DNA of 64,000 nt, taken from Clostridia bacterium (lineage in GTDB: Bacteria > Bacillota > Clostridia > Oscillospirales > CAG-272). Below, piece by piece: positions 1 to 7,986 of the stretch. The position numbers were made by a program, and so were the translations under genes. Below the pieces are notes generated by a model that did not search any database, had not been told where the DNA came from, and saw only the letters and a program-made list of their open reading frames with translations. Where the stretch lies: NCBI GenBank assembly GCA_017463125.1, contig JAFTPV010000003.1:29190-93189 (forward strand), in the 5' to 3' direction. Position 1 is the first letter of the stretch. Each line of letters begins with the position of its first letter.

Positions 1-563
1 AAGCCCGTCTTATCAATATAGCGGACACTCTCGCCGCCCTCGTCGGTATCATCAAGCGGAACGCAACCGGCGTCGTTACACATCTGAAGCTTCGCGCCGA
101 CTACGGCGTCCCCGTTCTGGTCAACTACCTTAACGGTATAAGAGGGGTGCGAAGTAAGAGTGATGGTTACCGCATTGTTTGTAAAGGTGTAGACCTGCGA
201 TTTATCTACGGCGTATCTTGAGGGAGCGCTCTTTAACTTAACGTTAGTATACTGGGAGTCGCTCTTCATCTTAATAGAGGTCTTGCCTTCCGCGTCGGTC
301 ACGTCGAGAGTGTTGTAATACTCAAGACCTGCGCTGTTAGTAAGAGAGAGGCTTACGCCGGATATTGCGTTGCCGTCCTCGTCCTTAACCGTAATGGTAT
401 AGGTTACATCGGTGTTCGCACCTCCGCCGTTATCTCCACCGTCGCCGTTTCCTCCACCGTTGCCACCATCTCCGGTATTACCGTCACCGCCGCACGATGC
501 GAAAGCGAAGAGCGAAACAACGAGAAGCACCGACGAAAGAAGAATGCTTATTATTTTTTTCAT
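1..563 (-). CDS. Secreted lipoprotein with Ig-like/regulatory beta domains (C-terminus beyond window)
   Basis: The gene reads leftward off the window edge, so only the N-terminal 187 residues are visible. The start at 563 is preceded by GGAGG seven bases upstream. Residues 1-24 form a lipoprotein signal peptide ending in the lipobox FASC, so the protein should be anchored on the outer face of the membrane. A Gly/Asp/Asn-rich linker follows (about residues 25-50). Two beta-sandwich-like repeats come next, each starting with the pattern YT(I/V)(T/K)V(K/V)D.(D/N)G(N/D)A, typical of CarboxypepD-regulatory or Big-type surface domains. The substrate cannot be read from the visible part. Confidence in a surface lipoprotein is high; the domain family is inferred. 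Confidence 0.85.
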   Translation of the reverse strand, partial: MKKIISILLSSVLLVVSLFAFASCGGDGNTGDGGNGGGNGDGGDNGGGANTDVTYTITVKDEDGNAISGVSLSLTNSAGLEYYNTLDVTDAEGKTSIKMKSDSQYTNVKLKSAPSRYAVDKSQVYTFTNNAVTITLTSHPSYTVKVVDQNGDAVVGAKLQMCNDAGCVPLDDTDEGGESVRYIDKTG

Positions 564-594
564 CGTTTTTCCTCCAAAATTTTATTACCTTATT

Positions 595-623
595 ATTATA
601 TCATCTTTTTTTGCGCTTTGCAA
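595..623 (-). promoter_or_regulatory. Sigma-A promoter of the edge lipoprotein
   Basis: Reading leftward, TTGCAA (618-623) and TATAAT (595-600) are separated by 17 bases, about 32 bases before the start codon at 563. Confidence 0.7.
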
Positions 624-669
624 TAGTATTGAAAAATATTTTCATATTTCCGATTTTTTTATAAAACGC

Positions 670-698
670 TTTACAAAATATCTATTTAATGGTATAAT
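670..698 (+). promoter_or_regulatory. Sigma-A promoter of the phosphatase-manA pair
   Basis: TTTACA (670-675), a 17-base spacer and TATAAT (693-698) lie 37 bases before the start at 736. Confidence 0.7.
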
Positions 699-735
699 GA
701 TAATCGTTAAAAACACATTCACCGGAGGCTTTTTT

Positions 736-1464
736 ATGAAGCTTGTAATAATAAGACACGGAGATCCCGATTACGAGAAGGATTCCTTAACCGAGGTGGG
801 ATTTGCAGAAGCCGAGATACTGTCCGACAGAGTTTCTAAAATGGACGTTGCCGCCTTTTACGTTTCGCCCCTTGGCAGAGCGAGAGATACGGCACGACCC
901 ACTCTTAAAAAAATGGGACGCACGGCAGAGGTGCTCGACTGGCTTAGAGAATTTCCCGCAGAGATGATAAGAGCTGACGGAAGCGGGCCTGACTGTATCT
1001 GGGACTGGCTGCCTGCCGAGTGGACGAGTGAGGAAAAGTATTTTGACAAGGATATGTGGATGCATACCGAGGTTTTCGAGAAAGCTAACGTTCCCGCTCT
1101 ATATAAGCAAGTAATCTGTGGGCTTGACGCACTGCTTGCAAAGCACGGCTACGAGCGCTCGGGAAAGCTGTACCGCGCAGTGAAGCCAAACGAGGATACC
1201 ATAGTTCTCTTCTGTCACTTTGGGCTTGAGTGCGTACTGCTCTCGCACCTGCTCAACGTTTCACCAATGATACTCTGGCACGGAATGTGTGCGGCACCTA
1301 CCTCCGTCACGACTCTGGTAACTGAAGAAAGACGCGAGGGAGTTGCATATTTCAGAGCGAGCGCCTTTGGTGACACCTCTCACCTCTACGCCGCAGGCAG
1401 AGAGCCCTCGTTTGCCGCAAGATTTTGCGAAACGTATTCAAATAAAGAGCAAAGACACGATTAA
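736..1464 (+). CDS. Histidine phosphatase (phosphoglycerate mutase-like) family protein
   Basis: A 242-residue cytoplasmic protein. Its N-terminus VIIRHGDPDY carries the RHG motif whose histidine is the phosphate acceptor in this superfamily. The second catalytic histidine is probably in VLFCHFG (about residue 161). The start was set at 736 because ACCGGAGG lies upstream at normal spacing and the RHG motif must be near the N-terminus; the longer reading frame upstream is low-complexity and unsupported. It lies 28 bases before manA and probably shares its promoter. The substrate is unknown; members act on sugar phosphates, nucleotides or phosphoproteins. The central insert (DWLPAEWTSEEKYFD region) is unlike canonical mutases. 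Confidence 0.85.
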   Translation: MKLVIIRHGDPDYEKDSLTEVGFAEAEILSDRVSKMDVAAFYVSPLGRARDTARPTLKKMGRTAEVLDWLREFPAEMIRADGSGPDCIWDWLPAEWTSEEKYFDKDMWMHTEVFEKANVPALYKQVICGLDALLAKHGYERSGKLYRAVKPNEDTIVLFCHFGLECVLLSHLLNVSPMILWHGMCAAPTSVTTLVTEERREGVAYFRASAFGDTSHLYAAGREPSFAARFCETYSNKEQRHD

Positions 1465-1492
1465 TGTTTTAAGTTTTAAGGTGAAGAATAAA

Positions 1493-2554
1493 ATGAAGAT
1501 AGAAAAATTATTCGGTGACGTAAAGGACAATCTTTGGGGCGGAGATAGGCTTATAAAGTTCTATAACAAAGCCGCGAATGGTGAAATCTGTGCTGAAAGC
1601 TGGGAGCTATCCTTCCATAGCGACGGTCCAACAAAGCTTTCGGACGGCAAGACGCTAATGGAGAGCGCAAGTGATAAGGACCTTGGTAAAAACACTTTAG
1701 AGTTTGCGGATTTTCCTATGATGATAAAGCTTATTGACGCAAAGGAAAATCTCTCTGTACAGGTGCATCCCGACGACACCTACGCAAAGGCAAACGAAAA
1801 CAGCTACGGAAAAACAGAAATGTGGTACATAGTTGATGCCGACGAGGGTGCGGGTATATATCTCGGATTCAAACGCGAGCTTGAAAAGGAAGAGGTTATC
1901 TCGGCTATAAAAAGCAATACCCTTACGGAAATTATGAATTTCTTCCCTGTTTCGAAGGGGGATTGTTATTTTATACCGTCTGGTACTATACACGCTATAG
2001 GAGCAGGTTGTCTTATATACGAAATACAGCAAAGCAGTAATATCACCTACCGAGTTTACGACTACGACAGACGCGACAAATACGGCAATACGCGTGAGCT
2101 TCATATAGACAAGGCTATGGACGTTCTAAAATTTGAGCGATACGAAAGAAGAGTCATGCCATCAAATCTTCTCGGAATAAGCAAATATTTCACGGCACAT
2201 AAGATGGAGCTTAACGGAGAGAGCGAGAGCATTAAAACTGACGGTAAGTCATTTATGTGCGTCACAGTCTGCTCGGGTAACGGTACTCTCAACGCGGAGC
2301 CTGTAAGCGCGGGGGACAGTTATTTCATTCCCGCGACAGAGAACGAGATTACACTCGGCGGTAATATGACGCTTATCATAGCGTCATTACGCAAGTACGG
2401 TGTCGGCTACGAGGAGTGCGGGGGACGTATTTACGCTTATATATATAACGACCTTGGTGAGCGCGTGCTTAAAGCAGAGGGCGCTGACAAGGACGAGGCT
2501 CTCAAAAATGTTATGGTAGCGGCTAATATTACCGAAAATGATATCACTATATAA
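1493..2554 (+). CDS. manA: Mannose-6-phosphate isomerase, class I
   Basis: A 353-residue cupin enzyme that interconverts mannose 6-phosphate and fructose 6-phosphate, linking mannose use to glycolysis and to GDP-mannose supply. The class I zinc-site motifs are visible: SVQVHPDD (about residue 92), TEMWY (about 110) and the IPSGTIHAIG-GCLIYEIQQ block (about 160-185), followed by YRVYDYDR. The C-terminal half is a second, non-catalytic cupin. The start at 1493 was chosen because homology begins with IEKLFGDVKDNLWGG; the reading frame is open for 50 codons upstream but overlaps the phosphatase gene. The ribosome binding site is weak (AAGGTG), consistent with coupling to the gene before it. Confidence 0.95.
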   Translation: MKIEKLFGDVKDNLWGGDRLIKFYNKAANGEICAESWELSFHSDGPTKLSDGKTLMESASDKDLGKNTLEFADFPMMIKLIDAKENLSVQVHPDDTYAKANENSYGKTEMWYIVDADEGAGIYLGFKRELEKEEVISAIKSNTLTEIMNFFPVSKGDCYFIPSGTIHAIGAGCLIYEIQQSSNITYRVYDYDRRDKYGNTRELHIDKAMDVLKFERYERRVMPSNLLGISKYFTAHKMELNGESESIKTDGKSFMCVTVCSGNGTLNAEPVSAGDSYFIPATENEITLGGNMTLIIASLRKYGVGYEECGGRIYAYIYNDLGERVLKAEGADKDEALKNVMVAANITENDITI

Positions 2555-2559
2555 AAGAA

Positions 2560-2590
2560 AACGAGATGCAACCAAAAGGCGCATCTCGTT
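2560..2590. terminator. Bidirectional intrinsic terminator between manA and the uL15-domain gene
   Basis: Perfect 10-bp stem AACGAGATGC / GCATCTCGTT with an 11-base loop, A-rich on one side and T-rich on the other. It serves both convergent genes. Confidence 0.85.
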
Positions 2591-2595
2591 AATTT

Positions 2596-5151
2596 TTATT
2601 TAATTTGCTCGGCGTGGCCGCCCGCCAAAGTTATCATCTTAACCGCTTGGAGTGAGAACTTATCGGCTATTATTGTAAGCCGCTTGGTCATAACTCCTCT
2701 TGCAAGTATCTTAACTCTTTCTGCTGATTTTGGAGCAATCTTACGTTTCTTCAGCTCGTCGATTGACACGGTTTCGCCGTCGTCAAAGAGATTGCAAATC
2801 GTGTCAAGGTTTACCTCGCACACTTTTCCGGAAAATGACTTCCTTTCAATCTCTACAATTTCAATGCTCGCAACCGCCTCTTCGTCAGTAACAAGAGCAT
2901 CGGCCTCGATTGCATTTACGTGAAGAACGGGCTCTTCGATTACCTCTTCGACAGGTTCTTCGATTACCTCTACGACGGGCTCTTCGATTACCTCCTCGGC
3001 AGGCTCTTCGATTACCTCTTCGACGGGTTCTTCGACTACCTCTACGTCAGGCTCTTCGATTACCTCTTCGGCAATCGGCTGCTCGGGATCCTTATCAACG
3101 AATTCAAACACCGTTCCGCTTTCGGCAGATACGGGCTCTTGATTCTGCTGAGTATCACCCTCGACTATTTCGGCAACGTCAACCTTTACTACGTTAGCAT
3201 CATCGTCAAGCTTCATACCCGAAGGAAGAACGACCTTGACAAGCCCCTTGTCAATAAGCTTATCGACAGTTTCGTAAGGCAGACGGTAATCAATATCGGG
3301 CATTTCACCGTGAACAATACCAAGCTCGCCCATCATATCAACTATAAGCTCAAGTGCATATTTCAGCGCTCTGTCGCTTCTGATTTTAAGCTTCATAGGA
3401 GTTTTCTCGTACTTCGGCTTATCAGAAACATTAGTGAATCGATACTTCGTTCCCTCGTAAGCAGCGGGGTCAAGAGCTAGATAAAGAACGAGAGTTTTAC
3501 CCTTGACGTTAAGCTTCGCGATAGAGGTCTTACCGCTAGAGAAGGACTCGTGCGACCAGCTTATTCTGGATTTAACATCCTGATAGGAGAGAAGAATATT
3601 CTTGACAACCGAATAGTAGTCCTGGATACGCTCTTCTGCCTGAATAAATCTTGACATAAAGGAGGTGCGATAGTGGACGAGAACATACTCACCATTAATA
3701 AACATTCTCGCTTCACCGTCATCGTCCTCGGAAAGCTCGTCATCTGATTCAATAGTAACGGCATCGCTGCCGAGGAATACAAGCTCCTCCTCGTACACAG
3801 GATCCATAGCTGCCTCTATCTCGATAACAGGGCCGTCGTCAAGCTCCTCGATAACGTCCTCAAGCGTTCTCATAAGCTTTCCGTCAACGATATCGTCACC
3901 AAGACGGACAACCACCTTATCATTAACGCCGCGTCTTGGAGGAATTACCTCAACGGTAGCAATCTCATCGCTGTCAACTCTCTCTCTGGTAATAACCGCA
4001 TCAATCTCACCGTCAGCATTCTCTTCACCCGGCTCAAGCACGGGAGCAGAGGGAACGACAGGCTCCTCGACAGCAGGTGCTGGAGCGGTATTGACCTCGA
4101 GAGTGCAGGCAACGGGAGCTTCAGCCTCCTCGGGCGCGGTAGAATATCCGTCACTATACACAGGACGGGCATTCGGGAATATGCTCATGTGCCTGAAATT
4201 AGTATTCGGGATATAGATTCCCTCGTATTTATCCTCGGTAGGAATCTCAGGTACAATTTCAGGTGCGGTATCGGACGCTACGGAAGCTGCCGCAGCTCCT
4301 GTAATAAGGCTTGGTGCCTTGCCGCGACGTCTGTATGCTCTGACCTTGGGTGCAGAGGCGGCAGCAAGTGTTTCAGTTGCCTCATCTGTGCTGTATGTAA
4401 CGCTTATGGGAGTATCCGCCGTACTCTTTGCTAACGTGGGATCGTCACGCATAATGATTTCTACATCTGAGTCGGGTCTATAAACTCTCGGCTGCATATC
4501 GGCTGTCGGATATGCATAGGGGCCTTGAGCGTAAGGGGGCTGGCTCGGTGCAGAGGAATAGGGGGGCGCATACTGCGGCTGACTCTGCATTGTCGGTGAA
4601 GGTCTGCCGGCGGGTGCTGCGGTCTGCGTTGCGACAGGGGTATACCCAGAAGTCTGCGGCTGCGGCTCGTTTGTCGGCGGAACGTAACCCGGCATATCTC
4701 GCTCTGGAACAGGGCCGTGACGGTGCGGCTCGCTGTCAGCAGAGTCGGGAGATTTGGAAGCGGATACGGACGGGTCCTTGGATTTTGCAAAATCGTCCTC
4801 GAGAAGAACCTTCCTCGGTGTTTCACCGGCGGTTTCGTTCTCATCCCACTTTGCCTCGTTAAGCTCGTCGTAGAGCTGAACGGTTTCCTCTGTTTCAATC
4901 TTTGAAAGGCGCTTAACACGCGTTCTGGCACCGGATATTTTCTTATTTATAGAGATCAGGGCGGCTATAAGCAATACCGCTACAAGTATAAATCCGGCTA
5001 TAACCATAATCACGGCAAATGGGTCTATCGAAATTTTTATAAGAGGCTCGCCCTCCCCTGCCGCAAGGGTAGGTACGCCTGTAACGAGGAGCATGATAAC
5101 AGAAAGCAAGAAAACAAACAAAAGCTTTGAGCGCTTGCCGAAATTATTCAT
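2596..5151 (-). CDS. Large membrane-anchored protein with C-terminal ribosomal-protein-uL15-like domain
   Basis: An 851-residue protein. The start at 5151 has GGAGGGTAGT directly upstream. Residues 8-30 form a signal-like hydrophobic segment and 42-68 a second transmembrane helix. A long Pro/Gln/Ala/Glu-rich disordered region follows, then a folded domain (about 490-660) with the pattern RYTSFMSRFIQAEERIQDYY...LSYQDVKSRISW, which I recall as a conserved uncharacterised domain in Clostridia. An acidic EEPVEEVI octapeptide repeat comes next (about 695-745). Residues 775-851 match the C-terminal half of ribosomal protein uL15: VNLDTICNLFDDGETV, VKILARGVMTKRLTI, KFS..AV and AGGHAEQI. It has its own promoter and a terminator. 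The function is unknown; the fusion suggests a ribosome or rRNA contact at the membrane, which is inference. Confidence 0.8.
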   Translation of the reverse strand: MNNFGKRSKLLFVFLLSVIMLLVTGVPTLAAGEGEPLIKISIDPFAVIMVIAGFILVAVLLIAALISINKKISGARTRVKRLSKIETEETVQLYDELNEAKWDENETAGETPRKVLLEDDFAKSKDPSVSASKSPDSADSEPHRHGPVPERDMPGYVPPTNEPQPQTSGYTPVATQTAAPAGRPSPTMQSQPQYAPPYSSAPSQPPYAQGPYAYPTADMQPRVYRPDSDVEIIMRDDPTLAKSTADTPISVTYSTDEATETLAAASAPKVRAYRRRGKAPSLITGAAAASVASDTAPEIVPEIPTEDKYEGIYIPNTNFRHMSIFPNARPVYSDGYSTAPEEAEAPVACTLEVNTAPAPAVEEPVVPSAPVLEPGEENADGEIDAVITRERVDSDEIATVEVIPPRRGVNDKVVVRLGDDIVDGKLMRTLEDVIEELDDGPVIEIEAAMDPVYEEELVFLGSDAVTIESDDELSEDDDGEARMFINGEYVLVHYRTSFMSRFIQAEERIQDYYSVVKNILLSYQDVKSRISWSHESFSSGKTSIAKLNVKGKTLVLYLALDPAAYEGTKYRFTNVSDKPKYEKTPMKLKIRSDRALKYALELIVDMMGELGIVHGEMPDIDYRLPYETVDKLIDKGLVKVVLPSGMKLDDDANVVKVDVAEIVEGDTQQNQEPVSAESGTVFEFVDKDPEQPIAEEVIEEPDVEVVEEPVEEVIEEPAEEVIEEPVVEVIEEPVEEVIEEPVLHVNAIEADALVTDEEAVASIEIVEIERKSFSGKVCEVNLDTICNLFDDGETVSIDELKKRKIAPKSAERVKILARGVMTKRLTIIADKFSLQAVKMITLAGGHAEQIK
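2930..3073. repeat. 24-bp tandem repeat (6 units) inside the uL15-domain gene
   Basis: Six consecutive in-frame 24-base units of the type GGCTCTTCGATTACCTC... on the plus strand, each encoding EEP(V/A)(E/V)EVI on the minus strand. Copies differ by a few bases, so unit number could vary by slippage without a frameshift. Confidence 0.9.
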
Positions 5152-5233
5152 ACTACCCTCCATTCTGCCGCGCGTGCGACGTTTTTTTGTCATAATAGGC
5201 GTAAAAACACGCATAATAATACATCATTACATA

Positions 5234-5262
5234 ATTATAGCACCTTTTACAAATAAAATCAA
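5234..5262 (-). promoter_or_regulatory. Sigma-A promoter of the uL15-domain gene
   Basis: Leftward TTGATT (5257-5262), 17 bases, TATAAT (5234-5239); 83 bases before the start at 5151. Confidence 0.65.
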
Positions 5263-5305
5263 CAGTTTTTTAATTATTTTTTTATTTTGCGTATATAAAA
5301 GAGGA

Positions 5306-5333
5306 GGCAGACCGCTTTTTTATCCGATCTGCC
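5306..5333 (-). terminator. Terminator of the small membrane protein gene
   Basis: Stem GGCAGA(C/T)CG with a 10-base loop, followed leftward by CTCCTCTTTTATA just after the stop at 5342. Confidence 0.65.
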
Positions 5334-5341
5334 CAAGGCTG

Positions 5342-5770
5342 CTACTGCTTATAATAATTTTCTTCGTTTATACGGATAAGCTCCGTGCCGTTATAGCTAC
5401 CCGTAGCGTAAGAGTGAGTCGTGCTCTCCCCACTATCCTGCCAGGTGAACGTTATTTCCGAGGCGTCAGAGCTAATGCGATACGTGAAATCTTTTTTCAC
5501 TTCAGTGCCGTCCTCGACAACCGTGTAATTCAGAGCACCCGTTCCGTCCTCGCTAAAGGTGTAATATGACGAGCCGATGCCCGAAACCGAGAGAGAGTAT
5601 GTTCCCGAAATGGTGTCACTCCCCGATGGGTCAGATGGCGCAAAAATTAACACTGCCGCAAGAATCGCAAGCACTACCGCTAAGGTAACGGCTATGGCAA
5701 TCACGATTTTCTTATTTTCCGGTGTTATAAGACCGCAAATACCGGATTTCTTTTTTTCTGTATTTTGCAT
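5342..5770 (-). CDS. Small single-pass membrane protein with exported beta domain
   Basis: A 142-residue protein: about 19 polar N-terminal residues, one transmembrane helix (about 22-45, IVIAIAVTLAVVLAILAAVLIF), then an extracellular domain rich in alternating Tyr/Thr/Ser (YTFSEDGTGALNYT...FTYRISSDASEITFTW). That layout resembles small lipocalin-like or DUF5640-type beta domains of Clostridia; the family call is tentative. The start at 5770 has AAGGATA upstream. Monocistronic, with its own promoter and terminator. No function can be assigned. Confidence 0.75.
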   Translation of the reverse strand: MQNTEKKKSGICGLITPENKKIVIAIAVTLAVVLAILAAVLIFAPSDPSGSDTISGTYSLSVSGIGSSYYTFSEDGTGALNYTVVEDGTEVKKDFTYRISSDASEITFTWQDSGESTTHSYATGSYNGTELIRINEENYYKQ

Positions 5771-5800
5771 ATAGGTATCCTTTCATTTTTCATTTTCTTT

Positions 5801-5829
5801 ATTCTAACATATTTTTTTCGGTTTGTCAC
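5801..5829 (-). promoter_or_regulatory. Promoter of the small membrane protein gene
   Basis: Leftward GTGACA (5824-5829), 17 bases, TAGAAT (5801-5806), 30 bases before the start at 5770. Confidence 0.6.
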
Positions 5830-5868
5830 TAGTTTTTTTATTTTTTGTCCAAAAAATGCATTCTTTGA

Positions 5869-5897
5869 TTGACAAAAGCGGGCTTTGGCATTATAAT
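5869..5897 (+). promoter_or_regulatory. Consensus sigma-A promoter of the DUF5662 gene
   Basis: Perfect TTGACA (5869-5874), 17-base spacer, TATAAT (5892-5897). The -35 box contains a TTG that could be mistaken for a start codon. Transcription would begin near 5904, only about 10 bases before the GTG start at 5914, giving a very short leader. Confidence 0.85.
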
Positions 5898-5913
5898 ATT
5901 TAAGGAAAGTCGG

Positions 5914-6456
5914 GTGATTAAAATTTATATCAAGAAATTCTTTTGTCACATATTTTTAATTTTCCGCCACAAATGGCGTGTATTTATAAACTGCTGTAAG
6001 TGCGGACTCGTGTGGCAGGGTATCGTTCACGATATGTCAAAATTCTCGCCTAGCGAGCTTTTTGAAAGTGTGAAATATTATCAAGGAAACCGCTCACCAA
6101 TCGGTGTTTGCAGAAGAGCTAACGGTGTAAGCCTTGCGTGGCTTCATCACAAGGGACGAAACAAGCGCCATATCGAATACTGGCTTGACGGTGACTGCGA
6201 GGTTACGCCTCTTATGCCATACGAATACGCCGTTGAGTGCGTGTGCGATAAGCTTGCGGCAACGAGAACCTACGCGGGCAAGAATTATTCGCCCGATATG
6301 CCGCTTTCTCACTGGGAAAGGTATGGCTGTAAGGTGAACGGGAATCCAAAAACGATGAAATTTATTGAAGAGGTCTTTGCAGACGTGAAGCTCTACGGCG
6401 AGGACTACGTTCTGAACAAAAAATACATGAAAGCAACCTACAAAAAATGGTCATGA
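5914..6456 (+). CDS. DUF5662 family protein
   Basis: A 180-residue soluble protein. The conserved core HKWRVF...GLVWQGIVHDMSKFSPSEL, followed by AWLHHKGRNKRHIEYW and MPYEYAVE, matches what I recall as DUF5662. The family is rich in His and Asp, hinting at metal binding, but has no established function. The GTG at 5914 is preceded by AAGGA; an in-frame TTG at 5869 is rejected because it is the -35 element. The stop overlaps the start of the downstream permease, so the two are probably translationally coupled. Confidence in the gene is high, in the function nil. Confidence 0.8.
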   Translation: MIKIYIKKFFCHIFLIFRHKWRVFINCCKCGLVWQGIVHDMSKFSPSELFESVKYYQGNRSPIGVCRRANGVSLAWLHHKGRNKRHIEYWLDGDCEVTPLMPYEYAVECVCDKLAATRTYAGKNYSPDMPLSHWERYGCKVNGNPKTMKFIEEVFADVKLYGEDYVLNKKYMKATYKKWS

Positions 6457-7568
6457 CTATGGAAAAAGCAAAAGCATTTATAAAAGAAAACGTCGTTCTT
6501 ATAATCGCGTTCTTCGCGGCAACCTTAACTTCCTTTATCGTACCGCCCGATGCGGAATATTTCGGATATTTTGATTTCAAAACGCTTACCTGCCTTTTCT
6601 GCGTTCTGGCGGTGGTGTGCGCTCTTCGTAACATCAGATTTTTCTACACTATGGCGAAGGCTATAATAAGGAAATTCAGAAATACGAGAACTGCTATACT
6701 CGCGCTGGTGTACATCACGTTCATCGGCTCTATGCTGATAGCAAACGATATGGCGCTCTTGACCTTCCTTCCTCTTGGCTATTTTGTGCTTCACACGACG
6801 GGGAAGGAAAAGTATCTCGCCTTTACCTACATAATGCAAAACATAGCGGCAAATCTCGGCGGAATGTTGACACCCTTCGGAAATCCGCAGAACCTATATC
6901 TCTACTCAAAATTCAATATCCCAGACGCCGAATTTGTTTCGATAATGTTTCTGCCATTTATTATCTCTATAATTCTTATTACTGCCTGTTGTCTTATCTT
7001 TGTTAAATCAGAGCCGCTCGAGATAGAGGAGAAGGCAGCGGCGCTCCCAGTCTTTAGAACGGCGATATACCTCGTTCTCTTTGCGTTCTCTATACTGATA
7101 GTTTTCAAAAGCGTGCCGTACTGGCTCGGGCTGATAATTATTCCGATAGCTATTCTGATTATGGACAGAGAGGCACTAAAACAGGTTGACTACGGACTGC
7201 TATTTACCTTTGTTTTCTTCTTTATCTTTGCGGGGAATATGTCGAGGATAGATGTCGTGCGCGACTTCTTCTCCTACCTTCTTGAGCAGAACACTCTTAT
7301 TTTCTCTGCCCTGTCCTGCCAGGTTATAAGTAACGTTCCCTCGGCAATACTGCTCTCGCAGTTTACCGAAAATTACCGCGAGCTGCTCCTCGGTGTAAAC
7401 ATCGGAGGCGCGGGAACGCTTATCGCATCTCTTGCAAGCCTTATCACCTTTAAGGAATATACGAAGCAGGACCCGAAGCACACACTCGGTTACATAGTAA
7501 AGTTCTCGGCTTATAATTTTGCGTTCCTTATTATATTAATAATCGTTTGTTCTTTCTTAGGGGCTTGA
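6453..7568 (+). CDS. SLC13/ArsB-like anion permease (ion transporter superfamily)
   Basis: About 371 residues with 9-10 predicted transmembrane segments. The motif NIAANLGGMLTPFGNPQNLYLY and a second half SNVPSAILLSQF...GGAGTLIASLAS show the two-repeat inverted pattern of the ion transporter superfamily (SLC13, CitMHS, ArsB). The likely substrate is an organic or inorganic anion. The start at 6453 forms an ATGA overlap with the DUF5662 stop; ATGs at 6447 and 6459 are alternatives. It is slightly shorter than typical members (about 400-450 residues). Substrate cannot be told from sequence. Confidence 0.8.
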   Translation: MTMEKAKAFIKENVVLIIAFFAATLTSFIVPPDAEYFGYFDFKTLTCLFCVLAVVCALRNIRFFYTMAKAIIRKFRNTRTAILALVYITFIGSMLIANDMALLTFLPLGYFVLHTTGKEKYLAFTYIMQNIAANLGGMLTPFGNPQNLYLYSKFNIPDAEFVSIMFLPFIISIILITACCLIFVKSEPLEIEEKAAALPVFRTAIYLVLFAFSILIVFKSVPYWLGLIIIPIAILIMDREALKQVDYGLLFTFVFFFIFAGNMSRIDVVRDFFSYLLEQNTLIFSALSCQVISNVPSAILLSQFTENYRELLLGVNIGGAGTLIASLASLITFKEYTKQDPKHTLGYIVKFSAYNFAFLIILIIVCSFLGA

Positions 7569-7578
7569 TAATAATAAT

Positions 7579-7603
7579 AAACCGGACAGTCGCTGTCCGG
7601 TTT
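7579..7603. terminator. Bidirectional terminator
   Basis: Perfect 11-bp stem AAACCGGACAG / CTGTCCGGTTT with a 3-base loop, between the convergent permease and 121-residue membrane protein genes. Confidence 0.85.
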
Positions 7604-7606
7604 ATC

Positions 7607-7972
7607 TTATATATTTTTCAGTAGATACGATAAATGTATAAGCAGTATTTGAAGGATTATTATCACGATATAGAGTACAACCGTAGTCAAGAGAAGGTGG
7701 TTTTCGCTGTGATAATTTTTCGTTGACCACTCGTATATTTTGTCCTCGGAGTGATCCTTAAGAGCAAGGAGATATATGAGCGACGATCCTCCTATAAGCG
7801 TCACGGCAGACCAATAATAGCTATCTCTTAAGCATACTACGCCACCGAAGGTGAGGAAAAAGTTGGCTATCAGCGTCACTGCTTTCATCACCACTCTGTA
7901 AACCTCGACGATTATAGGGAAAAATCCGAATTTCTTAATTACCTCGCGTATTATTTCCCTCTTTGATTTCAT
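7607..7972 (-). CDS. Small three-helix membrane protein, unknown family
   Basis: A 121-residue protein with a basic N-terminus (MKSKREIIREVIKKFG) and three hydrophobic segments (about 28-46, 52-69, 92-117). The start at 7972 has AGGAGGG nine bases upstream. This Shine-Dalgarno directly abuts the U-tract of the terminator that ends the structured RNA at 7987-8200. Transcription of this gene therefore depends either on read-through of that terminator or on a promoter I cannot see. I do not recognise the family. Confidence 0.7.
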   Translation of the reverse strand: MKSKREIIREVIKKFGFFPIIVEVYRVVMKAVTLIANFFLTFGGVVCLRDSYYWSAVTLIGGSSLIYLLALKDHSEDKIYEWSTKNYHSENHLLLTTVVLYIVIIILQILLIHLSYLLKNI

Positions 7973-7986
7973 CAGTCTACCCTCCT

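Noticed and set aside
412-735. Upstream extension of the histidine phosphatase gene
   Set aside because: It would run antisense through the lipoprotein start, both promoters and a Pro-rich low-complexity stretch; the RHG motif and GGAGG site fix the start at 736.
2930-3073. Possible CRISPR-like array
   Set aside because: Units are contiguous 24-mers without spacers and in frame inside a gene.
2910-3480. Repetitive Leu/Arg- or Phe/Asp-rich frames opposite the uL15-domain gene
   Set aside because: They are the other-strand reading of the 24-base tandem repeat encoding EEPVEEVI.
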